Shown: positions 32,018 to 42,937 of the stretch, piece by piece
Layout: each line of letters starts with the position of its first letter
Numbering within the stretch: position 1 is the stretch's first letter
From: Triangularia verruculosa
Taxonomy: Eukaryota; Ascomycota; Sordariomycetes; Sordariales; Podosporaceae
Length of the DNA: 64,000 nt
Direction: 5' to 3'
NCBI GenBank assembly: GCA_033296885.1
Contig: MU863893.1
Span: 62,001-126,000 of the forward strand
The notes under the pieces: model-generated
What the model saw: only the letters and a program-made list of their open reading frames with translations
Databases searched by the model: none
Told to the model about the DNA's origin: nothing
Made by a program: the position numbers and the translations under genes

Positions 32018-33793
32018 TTATCCAGAAGTTTGTTGTGCTTGGTCTTTCTCCGTCCGCGTACCTGCCGCCACCACCTTCCCAGAGCTTCCTTTCTTGTTTG
32101 AACTCCCGAAAAGAGCATCAACATCCAACCCAACCAGCTTCAGCACTCCACAGACAGCATACACCACGACCCCAACAACCGCGATAAGATCCAGAATGTG
32201 TACCAACCACCACAGATGTTGCGTCCCCAGCGGACAGGTATCGTATTCGGCCTTCCACTGCCAGCTCTGCTCGTCGAACCAGACGCTCAACAGGCCTGCA
32301 TTCCCGCCAAAGTCGCCCATCATGCTCCTAACCGTGATCTCCCTGACCCCTGGGACGCCGTCGGCCTCCTTGCCCACCGTCTTTTCTCTCACAGCCTGCC
32401 TCCACCTCTTGACCTGCCACTCCACCTGCCCGCCCTCGGCCGTTTGGTTTACAAAATGATACGTATCGCATCCGGCATGGTCATGCCCGTTGAGAATGAT
32501 GCCTCTTCTCCCTTTCCCACCGCCTGGCGCCGCGGCCGACCCGGACATGCCCAGAATGCCCTCCAAAAAACCCTTCGAAGCGGCAACACTAAGTTGGTTT
32601 TGCTCCTTCAAGGACCCGTCGTGAGAGTGAAAGTCGAAAAAGGGCTGGTCAACGCAGACACCGGTCGGTTTGTACAGTGGAATGTGTGTCAAGATGACAG
32701 TATAGTGTCCCTCAAACTCGACCGCGGCGGCGGTATTGATGACGTTGTTGATAAAAGTGTACGTGTCGTCTTGCAGCTGTGTCGACAGGGCCGGTGTGTC
32801 AAGGTTCATGTCGTTAAGCACCACCAGTCTCAGCTCCGGGATCAGTCTTGGGTTCTCGGAGTTGGTGTCGGGATCGTAAAGAGTCTTGGTGTCGAAACCT
32901 TCCGGCAGGGGCAGCTCGAACCGGAGCTCGTAGTTGATCTTGCCGAACGCCTTTTCAAAACGTGCGGTGAGGTTCGAAGTGATGTCTCCGGCGTAGCCGA
33001 TGTCGTGGTTGCCGGCCACGTTGATGATGCGCTTGGCCCATGTGGTGTCATTGTCGAAGCGAGAAAGGTAGCCCGAGAGGTCGTACTCTTCGGCCGGATA
33101 CGCCTGCAGAGACTCGGGTACCTTCTCGGCGCCGCGAAACACGCGGTTCCAGTATCGATTCGCGCGCTTGGTAAACTCGGCTTCGTTGAGCCATTGGCTA
33201 CCAACAAGATCGCCCAATACCGTTACATGTGTGGGGCGAGTCCACCAGTGGACAGACCGATAGATGTGGGCGAGGTAAAAGTCATTGCCAAACAAGTCGA
33301 TGATCTTTCGGACCGATTCGAGAAGGTTAAAGGTATCTTCCAACAGAATGTCGACGACGTCGTGGAGGGCTTGCTTGATTCCGAGTCGCGACAGTTTGAA
33401 GTTGCGAACCAGCGATTTCGCATGGGGAAAAATCCCGAGGTATTCGATCGGAATAGACGTCGAGCCTTCCAACTGAGGATCGCCGAGGGTCAGGAGACGG
33501 AAAGGGGCCTGTTTTGACGGGAGCGCCGCCGCAGGGGGAGGCTCGGGGATGCTCGAGTTCGTCGCCACCGCCGTCGCATTGGCGAGAAAGGAGGGGGGCC
33601 AGTGGGATTTGGCAGTTTCGAGGAACGGCGACTGCGTTTCCGACGAAGCAGACGGTGGTAGCGGAAATGCGCAGGTCCCAAAGACCGGGTAGAGGTAGAG
33701 ATAGATCGTCAAGGCGATCGAAACGGGGATGAGGACGCGCAGGACATGGCGGAGGATCGCCGTCGGCTTGGGGAAGCTACAGAGTCGCGTCAT
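32018..33793 (-). CDS. ted1: Ted1/Cdc1-like ER metallophosphoesterase
   Basis: Intronless, 591 residues. An N-terminal helix (VLIPVSIALTIYLYLYPVF) and a C-terminal helix (LIAVVGVVVYAVCGVL) anchor a lumenal calcineurin-like phosphoesterase domain. Metal-binding motifs in order are TLGDPQLEG, VLGDLVGS, VAGNHDIG, LTHIPLYKP and LNGHDHAGC. Family knowledge: yeast Ted1 and Cdc1 remove ethanolamine phosphate from GPI anchors in the ER, aiding ER exit of GPI proteins with p24 cargo receptors. The opening LTLGDPQLEG and the long insert after it fit the Ted1/Cdc1 branch. Several NxS/T sites are consistent with a lumenal location. Confidence 0.86.
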   Translation of the reverse strand: MTRLCSFPKPTAILRHVLRVLIPVSIALTIYLYLYPVFGTCAFPLPPSASSETQSPFLETAKSHWPPSFLANATAVATNSSIPEPPPAAALPSKQAPFRLLTLGDPQLEGSTSIPIEYLGIFPHAKSLVRNFKLSRLGIKQALHDVVDILLEDTFNLLESVRKIIDLFGNDFYLAHIYRSVHWWTRPTHVTVLGDLVGSQWLNEAEFTKRANRYWNRVFRGAEKVPESLQAYPAEEYDLSGYLSRFDNDTTWAKRIINVAGNHDIGYAGDITSNLTARFEKAFGKINYELRFELPLPEGFDTKTLYDPDTNSENPRLIPELRLVVLNDMNLDTPALSTQLQDDTYTFINNVINTAAAVEFEGHYTVILTHIPLYKPTGVCVDQPFFDFHSHDGSLKEQNQLSVAASKGFLEGILGMSGSAAAPGGGKGRRGIILNGHDHAGCDTYHFVNQTAEGGQVEWQVKRWRQAVREKTVGKEADGVPGVREITVRSMMGDFGGNAGLLSVWFDEQSWQWKAEYDTCPLGTQHLWWLVHILDLIAVVGVVVYAVCGVLKLVGLDVDALFGSSNKKGSSGKVVAAGTRTEKDQAQQTSG

Positions 33794-34475
33794 GACATTT
33801 TCTGGTTCGAATATTACAAATTACAAAAGAAGGCAAAAAAAAAAGGAGCGAAAGAAAGAAGAAGGAAAAGAAGAGATAAAAAGTCGTTGCTGCCGTTGGT
33901 GTTGATCAGGTTCAATTGAAACAATGGGAAAATCGTCCAAAAATGTTGGACCCCGAAATAGCCTGTCCTGTCAGCCAGCGCGCATGCAACATCAAGTCGT
34001 GGTCAGCGGCAGAGCAGACGCAAGCACTGATTGGCTGGCTTTGAAGCAAGGGTTAGGGTCCACACGGAAAAAGGGGGCCCCTTTTTTTCTCCTTTTTTCT
34101 TGGCACTGATTTTATTACATTTTCACAACAGCAAGATCAAAGTCAAAAATAGTGAGTGACAGTTCTATTCGTCTACCCTCGAGCTAGATACCCAAGTATT
34201 CATTTGCCCAACAGGCTCAGGAACTCGAGGGTATGGAATATCCCAAAACACAGAAACAAATGCAATGCAGCAAACTAAAAGAAACAACAGTATAACTAAA
34301 CGAGTGGCTGCCCAGATGTCCAGACTGCTGTTGAAACAGAAAAGAGCAATGTTTGAACAAATTCAAGACGCGGAAATCCATCACTTGATCTAACCCAATC
34401 CAGTCATCATGACCCGTCTGCATTAAGTGCTTTTTCCTCCCAGTTCTTGTTGACTTTGAATGCTGTCAGGCGTGC
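33794..34475. other. Intergenic with polypurine/polypyrimidine tracts
   Basis: Contains an A/G-rich run near 33830-33885 and a T-rich run at 34081-34100 (reading CCCCTTTTTTTCTCC). Holds the Ted1-like promoter and the 3' flank of the next gene. No gene seen. Confidence 0.5.
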
Positions 34476-36099
34476 TTAGGCCTGGGTCTTGCCGCCACGG
34501 ACCTGCCCATGAGACTCCTGTCCGGTGCTGCCATCAAAGCGCTGCCGCTGCTGGCCGTCGAGTGGGTTCTGCATCTTGCTGGCGTCGTTGTTGAAGCAGT
34601 CGCGGAGCCTGTTGCTTTGTCAGTTCCGGTGTCGACAATCAGAGAGAACAAAGATAGACTTACATGCTGATGTCACCCTGTTGGCCGGCAAGGTAGAGAC
34701 AGCTCGCGAGCTTTGCCTCAGTCTGTCCCCATTGCTTTCCAACGTCAGAAGAGCCGCCAAGAACCTTTTCGGCCTTTTGGTCCTCACCCTCCTCCTCGGA
34801 AGAGCCGGAGCTACCGTCATTCTTCTCGGCGATGGGATCAGGCAACATGCTGCTGCCACTCATGGGGTGCTCGGCGTCGCGTCCAGAAAGATGGCCTTGG
34901 TTGTTGTCGCCCTTGTTGAGCAACTGGTTGTCGTTGCCGTCGAAGGTCACAGAATCCGGCTCCTGGCTCTGCTGCATGGTGGGCTGCTGCTGGGGCTTGT
35001 TCTCGAGCATCTGGGCGGGGTTGACAAACTTGGTGGACTCTGGCGATTCGATGTTGGCAGAGTCGGAGCCCTTGGAGGCCGACTGCCCCTGACCGCGAGG
35101 CTGGACCTTCTCATGTTGAGTGATGACAATCGCGGGAACCTCGCTGTTCTCGAGGAGGGTATCCTGTCCCTTCATGGTGAGGCGCTGCTTGTCATCGCCG
35201 GTGTCGACAAACCCTTGAGCGACTTGTCCGTTGTTGGATCGGCGACCGTCACCACGATCCAAGCGCAGGTTCCCCCTCTGTCCCGATGCAATACCGTCGT
35301 CCTGCTCTTCATAGTTGTTGCGGAGTGGCTGCTCGACGTCTTGGCCTCTGAGGCGCTGTCTCTCCTGTCCAACACCGTTTTGCTCATAGGTGCCCGACTC
35401 AAAACGGCCACGCTGACCTTGGATGCCTGAGCCCATGGAGCCCTGATCTTGGATCTCGGAACGACGGAGGTGGGTGTTGCCCTTGCCCTCCTGTTGACGT
35501 TCAAGCTTCTGCTGCTGCTGCTGCTGCTTCTGCTGCTGAGAGCCAAAGAGAAGCTCCCGGATCTTGTCGAGGGTGGTCATGAGCTGTCCGGACTCTTGGC
35601 CTTGATGTTGCTGCTGCTGGCCATCGTTGTTCTTGCGGAGCTCGGAGCTGATCTCGGAGCGGGGCTGGAACTGCTGCTCCTTGGAGTATCGGTCGGGAAT
35701 GCCGCCGCTGATCCCTTCGGTATCCGGGCCGGCAGGACCAGTGGCAGAAAGCTGAAGCTTGTCGTGATCGAATTCCTTCTTGCCAAAGTAGTTGTCGGAC
35801 TTGTCGTAGAGGCCGGTGTTGCCATTTCCGCTCATCTGGTTTCCAGACTCGGAGGAGTGGGCAAAGAGAGCACTGTGAGAGCGAGGGGCCACAACGCCGT
35901 TCTCGTTCTCGCGGGACTTGTCAAAGCGCTGCTGTCCCTGCTGGCCTTGCTGGGTGCCCTGGTTTTCACCGCTGGCGAGACGGGAATTTGAGTTGTCGCC
36001 ATTGTGGGGGCAGGTGCCGCTACCGCAGTTGGAGGCCGGGAGGGCCGAACCGGTTGCCGCAAGGGCAATGGTGGTGATGACTGTGCGGGAAATATGCAT
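34476..36099 (-). CDS. Secreted Gln/Gly/Asn-rich low-complexity protein with terminal cysteine pairs
   Basis: Exons 36099-34664 and 34608-34476, intron 34609-34663 (GTAAGT donor, CTGAC branch, CAACAG acceptor), 522 residues. The second exon adds a real tail, MLRDCFNNDASKMQNP and onward to GGKTQA. A signal peptide (MHISRTVITTIALAATGSALP) is followed by a hydrophilic, probably disordered chain rich in Gln, Gly, Ser, Asn and Asp with poly-Gln runs. The only cysteines are Cys25 and Cys30 just after the signal peptide and Cys467 and Cys483 near the end. I do not recognise a family. The gene reads as coding because the frame is long, the splice is clean and both ends are cysteine-bearing. Confidence 0.75.
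35509..35538 (-). repeat. CAG/CTG microsatellite within poly-Gln tract
   Basis: Nearly pure CTG trinucleotide repeat on the plus strand (one CTT interruption), encoding the QQQKQQQQQQ tract of the secreted Gln-rich protein. Likely length-variable between strains. Confidence 0.7.
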
Positions 36100-37457
36100 C
36101 TTGATGACAGAGAAGGCTGGAATAGACACCAACGTTTTGTAGCTGACTCGAAAAGAGTAGAAAATAAAAGGATCGAATGGTTGCAAGAGATGGATGCGTG
36201 GGATGATAAGAAAGTTTCAATGGGCTGGACTGGGAAAGGGATGGAAATATATATCTTTTCCTCGTCCCCAAAGACAGCGAGGTTCGCTGCCTGTTCTACA
36301 GTCGTGAACAGAGGAGGCCGGCCACCGCTCTCCTTGCCGTCAGAAGAATTTGCTGGTCAACCACGTCAAGAAGCACACCAAGCCAGCTCATGGCAACTTT
36401 GGTAGCAGAGAATCAGGCAAGCGCCCGGCTCGTCACCGATACAAACCACGTCGTGATCCGGCCGCTATCGACAATCACCACATCTGTCACCTCAACGATG
36501 GGAGAAGACAAGTCGTGGTCGTCACCGGTTACAGTGATTCCCCTCCTGGCCAGGTCACTGCCCTTCTAGGCCAGCACAAAAGCGGTTCCCTACACCCAAG
36601 TTTGTCAGCCTGTGGGTGACCCTCAAGTGGCCAACTTGGTACGTGACACCCGCTTCCCTTGTTCACGTCCATAACCACCTTGGCAGCTATTCTGAATGTT
36701 GGCTGTCGGCATGCCTAGAGACCAGAGAAAAGATAACGTCCCAGGCCACCATCGTAACTTGAGTCATACAAAGAAACATCGTGAAACCTGACCATCTCAT
36801 AGTTGAGAATTTCTCCTTCCCGCGCATCCGGGCCATGTTCCACGACCTCCTCCCCGCTTGGGCGGTTTGGTCCTGCTTGTGCTCATCGGAGATCTGCCAA
36901 GTCACTGAAAGAGGTTGCCCAACCAGCACAAGACGTCTGTCATGGACCCCTGCATGGCACCATGGTGAATCCTATGATAGCACACTCCCCTTCCACCTCA
37001 CACCGTAGGACATTGTTCCGTGCCATGTTCGGCCATCACTCGGAGCCTCTTGTCAAGAGGAGAGTAGGAACAATCCTGCACGACGTCAGACCGGCGGCGC
37101 GATACATCCAATGCTGGACATTTGGTGTGTCCGGACCTAGATCGGAGGACATGACAGGTTCAGTCCCTGAAAATGACAAATTATACACATACATTTTCCC
37201 CTTGACCACCTGTAATTGTACATACAAACCAACCCCAGTAACTTTTTTGCCACCCTGTCACATTACCATGATCCCTAGGTATGCGAACCGCCGTCCCAAC
37301 GTAGTCGTGGCTCACATAATGCTGAATGCTTCCGCTGCTGCTCCTTGTCCAGCCATTCGTGTGTCCGACAAAGAGGCTCCCTCATAAACCCCGCACGAGC
37401 GTAGAAGAAGAAAAGAAAAGAGTGGTTGGGCTATTGTTACACGATTGAGTTTTTCCC
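36100..37457. other. 1.36-kb intergenic region, no gene seen
   Basis: Promoter side of the Gln-rich secreted protein and 3' flank of TIM50. Confidence 0.5.
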
Positions 37458-39193
37458 CTACGCCGTCTTGGGCTCCGAAGCACTGCTTGTGTTGCTGGCC
37501 GAGGATGGGGCTGTTGTCTCTTCATCCTTGACAAACCAGTTGAACATGGATGATTTCATGCTCTTCATGGCCTCCTTCTGCATCTTCTCCTGGGCCTCTT
37601 GCTCCTCCTTCAGCCACTTCTCACCATTCTTGCGGATCTCCTCCTCCAGCGCCAAATAGTTGCGCATGCCCCTCTCACGCGCAATATCCTGCAGCATCTT
37701 GCCCTTGGCAAACGCCTCGGTGGGATTCTCCTCACCCTCAGTCACCATAAGGCTCATGTTGCTTGGCTTGAGACCAAGGTGGCTGCTCAGCCAGCCAATG
37801 CCACCGCCCGAGGCCTTGACCTTGCTGGCACCCGACCTGCGTTGATGTTCGGCGCGGGCGAGGGCCTCACGGCGGGCAAACTCGACCGGAATGCTCTTGC
37901 CTTCAAACGACTTGAGTACCTTGCGCACATCATCGTACTGCATCGTGTGGATAAACTCCAAAAAGGGGACGAGATCAACCAGGTCCTTGTCCTTGGGGTT
38001 GCCCTTCCACTTGGGCAGGATGATGGCGTTTTCGGGCTGGGCACGGACATGCTTGGCTTCCGTGTCGATGATGATCACCTTGGACAGGTCACGGTTGAGG
38101 TACGACAAATCCTGGAGACACGTGTGTAAGTCTAACGCATCCATGTTCGGTTGGGGGAGAGGGTTGACAGTCATACCTTGATGATCTCGCCATCCTTGTA
38201 CTTTGTTGCTTCACGGAAGAGGGGCCACATAATGAAACGGTAGGGATCCAGCTTGCGCACCAGCGGCTCGCCGGTACCCCAGGGGACCGTGGTGAAGAGC
38301 ACGATTTCGTAGTACTGCGACAGGTAGTGCAAAAAGTAGTCCACGCCTGGCCGCTTTGCCACACGCCATCCATGCTCGCGCGTCCATTCGCTGTGGATCA
38401 ACATGTCCTCCAGGCTGATGCACAAGGTGTAGGGACGCTCAAACGAAGGGTCGGGATCAGGGAGCAGCTTTTCAAAGGACGGCTCCTGATAGTATGTGAC
38501 AGTGTCCGTCATACGTGCCACGGCGCGCTTCCACCAGAGCCCCAGACTCCAGCCATTGCCAACGCTGGGGTTCTTGGCGAGTTCCTCTTCATCCCACTCC
38601 CGGCCCAGATACACGGTGCCTCCAACAGCACCCACGCCAGCAGAGGCAAGGGCGAAGTACGTCCACCACTTGCGCTTGCGCTCCGAGGACGAGACGTAGG
38701 CAGAAGCGGGAAGTTCACCCTTTGGCCTCTTCCTGCCACCACTGCCAACACTAGCACCATCACCGCCAGCGCCAGCAGCCTCGGCGTCCGGAGCAGTCTC
38801 CTCTCCGATGTTGGACTTGTCCGTAGCACCGGCCCTCTCGTATTCCAAAGTCGAAGGGATGCCCCGTGTCAGGTCTGGCAGCTTGGACAAGTCGGGTATC
38901 GGTTCCTCGGGCTCTTGTTCTTGGGGTGTGGCCGTCGACTTCGTCTCCGTCTCGGCGGCCGACGGTGGTGGTGGTGGTGATGGTGGGGCATCTGGTTGCT
39001 GCTGCTGTTGGGCAGCGGCCTTTTGTGATTGTGGTTGTTTTGGCGTGCTGAACCTCGACTTATTATCCTTAGCCATACCTCGAGCCCATACGGCAGGGGC
39101 AGGCAGTGTCCGGCGGGGAAGGGCAGACGATGCCGCAAAAGCCGCAGCTCTCGCACCCGCCACGGGGCGCGCAGCAGCTCGCGCCAGCATCAT
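37458..39193 (-). CDS. tim50: Mitochondrial import inner-membrane translocase subunit Tim50
   Basis: Exons 39193-38177 and 38111-37458, intron 38112-38176 (GTATGA donor, CAG acceptor), 556 residues. Tim50 is the TIM23-complex receptor in the intermembrane space that takes preproteins from the TOM complex. The N-terminus is an Arg/Ala-rich presequence; a Pro/Gln/Glu-rich matrix segment follows, then one membrane helix (YFALASAGVGAVGGTVYLG) and an FCP1-like HAD domain: TLCISLEDMLIHSEW, RVAKRPGVDYFLHYLSQYYE, LDPYRFIMWPLFREATKY and DLSYLNRDLSKVIIID. The LED in place of a catalytic DxD is normal for Tim50, which is not a phosphatase. The C-terminal portion is charged and coiled. A second ATG one codon downstream may be used. 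Confidence 0.95.
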
Positions 39194-40260
39194 GACTTTT
39201 TGCTCGTCTGGTCTCTGGGTCCTGTACTGTTTCGGCTACGGTCGGCGATGTTGCATAAAAGAATATACAGAGGAAGCAGCTGAATGCGGAGATGAGTTGC
39301 AAGCCGGAATGGCACCCCAAAGCCAGCAGCAGAGTAGATCAGTCGATTCTCGAATCTAAGCTCTGGCCAAAAAATCTCAAAACCTTCCTACCAAGCACCT
39401 ATTGCTCGCCGTTTCTGCACACAATCCCTGCCACTGCCCGCCATCTGCCACCTGCCAGCTCAATCGCATGTGCCCATTGGCTGTCGAGCTCGGCGGTGGG
39501 CTACTTGGCCGACCGCCGATAAGCCGATAAGCTCCAACGAATGTGGATCCAGTCTTTCGTCATGGTGAACGGCTGCCGGAGAGTCCCGCTCTGCATCATT
39601 GGCTCGTTGGCTCGCTGGCTCATTGGCCGGATCCACGACCGTTCACGTGCCCCACCTGGTCTTGCCCCGCATGCCATTGAGCCATGAGATTCGGCTTGTG
39701 CTGGCACCTCAATGGCGAAAGATGCCGTATTGCCTTCAGCTGTCGACAGCGTGTGCCTGAAGTTGAAATTGAACCATTTCATCCGTTTCCCCTCATCTGC
39801 TCTCCTGTCTATTAAAGCCGCGGTCTTCCTATCATTCCGGCCTTCTCGCCTTCTCTTCCGTCTCGCTCCAAATCTCCACCTCTGCGATTCCATGTTTCGC
39901 ACCTTCATCCCAGCCAAACCGTCAATTCTGTTACATCTGCCTGCCATGGTCGCCGCGGATGCATTCTAGAGGGTGGTCCACGAGTCGACTTCTCCAGTGC
40001 TCACCATGGGACCACCCTCAGAGTTCTGCATTTGCGCCCGCTCCAGCACCCAGACCGTGCCTTTGCGATTATTACAAACCTGAATTTGACAGTAGGTTTC
40101 ATCGGTACCCTCTGTAAATGTTGCCACTGCTAACTCGGCACTGCGCAGCCTTGCTTTGCTTTTGAAAGCACCAGACTGAACCTTGCGAAACTCTAACCAG
40201 CAACCGATACTCGTAACCCCGTACCCATACTCGCATATACCACCCATACATCAAGTCAGC
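39194..40260. promoter_or_regulatory. Shared divergent promoter region of tim50 and the 2EXR-like gene
   Basis: 1.07 kb between two divergently transcribed genes. ATTGG (inverted CCAAT) occurs at 39473 vicinity and twice within a four-unit 8-bp repeat at 39598-39629; CCAAT is bound by the HAP complex, often used by mitochondrial genes. No gene seen. Confidence 0.45.
39598..39629. repeat. Four-unit 8-bp tandem repeat (DNTGGCTC) with CCAAT-type ends
   Basis: ATTGGCTC, GTTGGCTC, GCTGGCTC and ATTGGCCG follow one another without gaps. First and last units contain ATTGG. About 405-435 nt upstream of the tim50 ATG. Confidence 0.5.
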
Positions 40261-41262
40261 ATGGCTCGTCGACCGCCGGCAAAGGGCCCTCGCGCCCGCG
40301 CCATTGCCTCTTCTCTCGCCTCTTCCTCCTCCCGTCCTACACCGGTCCCTTCCAGCGATGCGACCCCAGCCAGCTCGGCCTATCCATCTACCTATGCCTC
40401 CGAGGCAGAACACGACTTGGATGATGATGTCCTGAAAAAGATGCATGGGTTGAGCATCTCCGGTGCAGCCAGCAATCCCGAGACGGCAGTCGTGGCCAAG
40501 AAGAAGGCCGGGACAAGGAAGCCGTTTCGGTTCCTGGACATGCCGCCCGAGCTCCGAATCGCAATCTATGGCTACTATTTTGCCGACGTCGATCGCGTGC
40601 TCGACCTTGATCCGGCCAATTACAAGCGCATTCACAAGAAACTGGGCCTGATGCGCACATGCAAGACCATTTATCACGAGGCAACCCACATGTTTTACAG
40701 CAGCCGCACTTTCAGGCTGTTCCCTACTCACCCAGGTCGCTACTTCAAAACGAAGAAGCCCCTTCTCGCTCGCCTCAAACCTCGTCAGCGTAACTGCCTG
40801 ACGTCTTTGGAGCTCCGGCTCGGCCCCGGCTGGAGCAAGCCTCCTCGGGGGTGGGTGGTAAATCCGGCCCTCGGGCTTGACGATTGCGTCAACGTGCGCA
40901 AATTGACGGTCTTTGTCGAGTGCGATCCCAGTGATGGCATCTTTAACGGTTTCCGTCGTCATGATGGTTATTACGAAGGCTTCAGCACCAGCCTTCTCGG
41001 CAGCGTCCTGGATGAAATGCCTTTTCTTGACTGTATCACCTTTGACGCCTGGTCAAGCGTCAAGAAATCCGGTGCCATGATGCGTGCCCTGCTTGAACTT
41101 GCATACTCGCGGGGCCTGTCAGTCCGGTGGGGCCCTGAAAGGGGTTGGACCGACTTTGATGACAACGAGGTTGAGGTAGTGAGTGGTCCGAAAGGCCATG
41201 TGGCTAGCGATGCCCTTTTGAGCCAGGCTGCTCTAGGGCTTGGGGTTGCAGTGGTGGCTTGA
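40261..41262 (+). CDS. 2EXR/F-box-like fungal protein of unknown function
   Basis: Intronless, 333 residues. A basic Ser/Ala-rich N-terminus of about 90 residues precedes FRFLDMPPELRIAIYGYYF, the opening motif of the fungal 2EXR (F-box-like) proteins, and then KLGLMRTCKTIYHEATHMFYSSRTF, which is also typical of that group. The rest has alternating hydrophobic residues as in these proteins. Function is unknown for nearly all members; a role in substrate recognition by ubiquitin ligases is often proposed but not shown. Context at the ATG is good (AGCATGG). Confidence 0.8.
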   Translation: MARRPPAKGPRARAIASSLASSSSRPTPVPSSDATPASSAYPSTYASEAEHDLDDDVLKKMHGLSISGAASNPETAVVAKKKAGTRKPFRFLDMPPELRIAIYGYYFADVDRVLDLDPANYKRIHKKLGLMRTCKTIYHEATHMFYSSRTFRLFPTHPGRYFKTKKPLLARLKPRQRNCLTSLELRLGPGWSKPPRGWVVNPALGLDDCVNVRKLTVFVECDPSDGIFNGFRRHDGYYEGFSTSLLGSVLDEMPFLDCITFDAWSSVKKSGAMMRALLELAYSRGLSVRWGPERGWTDFDDNEVEVVSGPKGHVASDALLSQAALGLGVAVVA

Positions 41263-41836
41263 CGGTTTGCTTCCATTTCTTTGGGTTTGATAACGGTTGG
41301 GCAGCATGGGATTGGGTAACGGGTCACGGGCATGATTTTGAGCATATATGTTGTATTACGCATCTCATCACTTCACTCATTCAACGGTTCTTTTTCACCA
41401 ATCTTGGCACTTGTTGTCCTTTGAAAGTATTCGTAGCTGACTGATCATCATACACGATCTCATGGAGAAATTGCGCTCCATTTCAGTGACGGCAACGCAA
41501 GAATACTGAGGTACCAATGAAGAGGTAATGATGTGTTGGTGAACTGCATGTGTCAAAACAAAGGCGTATTCAGCCGCTCGGCCTGCGCCGATATTGCCGT
41601 CGGCGGCGAGTTTAATCCACACATCCCAACCGCGAGTTGTTCGAGAGAGAGAGCCATGTGGTTGTACCGGTGCGCCCGAAGATAGCCGGGACTCCGCGGA
41701 CTAGCTCAAGTATTTAAAAGACCCCGCTCATATTGTCATCACCACCGTCATCGTTATCGTCATCAATATCATCACCGGTCGTTGGCGATTTCACTTTTCC
41801 TGATTCTCGCCGCCGCTTGTTGCCCCAATCAATCAA
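41263..41836. promoter_or_regulatory. Upstream region of nitronate monooxygenase with TATA-like box and TCA repeat
   Basis: TATTTAAAA at 41711-41719 lies about 120 nt before the start codon. An imperfect TCA/CAT trinucleotide tract spans 41733-41776, probably in the 5' UTR. No gene seen. Confidence 0.45.
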
Positions 41837-42937
41837 ATGACTGCTTCGAGAATCACAAACGCTCTCGTGGGCCACTACCCATGGACATCGCCCCCGTTGA
41901 TCATCTCAGCCCCAATGCGCGTCATGTCAGGGCCTGCCCTTGCCCTTGCCGTTTCCGAGGCCGGAGGCCTTGGGTTCATCGGCCCGGGTATCAAGCCCGA
42001 TTCCATCCTGACGGACCTGTCGGAAGCGGCCTCGCTGTTTTCTGAGCGTGGGTCTGCAGCCTTGAAGCCGTTAGTCGAAGACAAAGGGGTCCTTCCCATC
42101 GGCATCGGATTTCAACTATGGAATGGCGATCTCACTTCGGCCAAGAAGGCGGTGGAGAAGTTCACGCCCGCGGCCATCTGGCTTTTTGCTCCCAAGGACG
42201 GGCAAAGGGATATTGATGAGTGGACCGAGGGGCTCAGGGAGGTGACCAAAGGGAAGAGCCAGATCTGGTTGCAGATTGGCACGCTGACCGAGGCCGTGGA
42301 GGCTGCGGGGTCGACAAGAGGAAGGCCCGACGTGCTGGTGGTTCAGGGGCAGGAAGCCGGAGGGCATGGGAGGACGAGTGACGGCGCTAGTTTGGGGACA
42401 CTTGTGCCTGAAATCAAGGATGTGCTGGAAGAAAAGGATGCAGGCGATATACCGCTTGTAGCGGCAGGAGGGATCGCGGATGGAAGGGGTGTTGCTGCAG
42501 CTCTGTGTCTCGGAGCATCGGGTGTCGCGATGGGTACGAGGTTTCTCTGCTCCAATGAGGCGAGAATCAAGAAAGGGTATCAGGATGCGGTGCTGGAAGC
42601 CGCAGACGGCGGGAAAAACACAGTCAGAACTCACTTGTACAACCATCTCAGAGGGACTTTTGGGTGGCCAGAAGAAAAATGGGCGCCAAGGACGATTATC
42701 AACAAGAGTTGGGAGGAACACACACAAGGCGTCGATTTTGAGCAGCTCAGGGAGAAACATGATCAAAGTGTCAAGGAGGATGGTGATAAAGCCTGGGGGA
42801 AACAGGGTGGCAGAACGGCAACATACGCTGGGACTGGCGTCGGCTTGGTCAGAAGTGTCGATCCAGCAGGCAAGATTGTCAAAGACGCGAGGGAGGAGAC
42901 AACGAAGATTCTCAAGCGCCTCCAGAGTATGGTGTGA
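41837..42937 (+). CDS. Nitronate monooxygenase (2-nitropropane dioxygenase-like)
   Basis: Intronless, 366 residues. An FMN enzyme oxidising alkyl nitronates, such as propionate 3-nitronate, to carbonyl compounds and nitrite or nitrate. The TIM-barrel motifs are IISAPMRVMSGPALALAVSEAGGLGFIG split at the N-terminus, VVQGQEAGGHGR (residues near 168-179, substrate/FMN side), VAAGGIADGRGVAAAL and GASGVAMGTRFL for phosphate binding of FMN. Length matches the fungal class. Plant and fungal nitro toxins such as 3-nitropropionate are natural substrates of the family. No partner genes are adjacent. Confidence 0.92.
   Translation: MTASRITNALVGHYPWTSPPLIISAPMRVMSGPALALAVSEAGGLGFIGPGIKPDSILTDLSEAASLFSERGSAALKPLVEDKGVLPIGIGFQLWNGDLTSAKKAVEKFTPAAIWLFAPKDGQRDIDEWTEGLREVTKGKSQIWLQIGTLTEAVEAAGSTRGRPDVLVVQGQEAGGHGRTSDGASLGTLVPEIKDVLEEKDAGDIPLVAAGGIADGRGVAAALCLGASGVAMGTRFLCSNEARIKKGYQDAVLEAADGGKNTVRTHLYNHLRGTFGWPEEKWAPRTIINKSWEEHTQGVDFEQLREKHDQSVKEDGDKAWGKQGGRTATYAGTGVGLVRSVDPAGKIVKDAREETTKILKRLQSMV

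Noticed and set aside
32198..33517. 439-aa plus-strand frame antisense to the Ted1-like gene
   Set aside because: The opposite strand has all metallophosphoesterase motifs; the antisense frame is a composition artefact.
34525..35430. Leu-rich 301-aa plus-strand frame, like a membrane protein
   Set aside because: It is the complement of CAG-rich coding sequence (CTG reads as Leu), not a gene.
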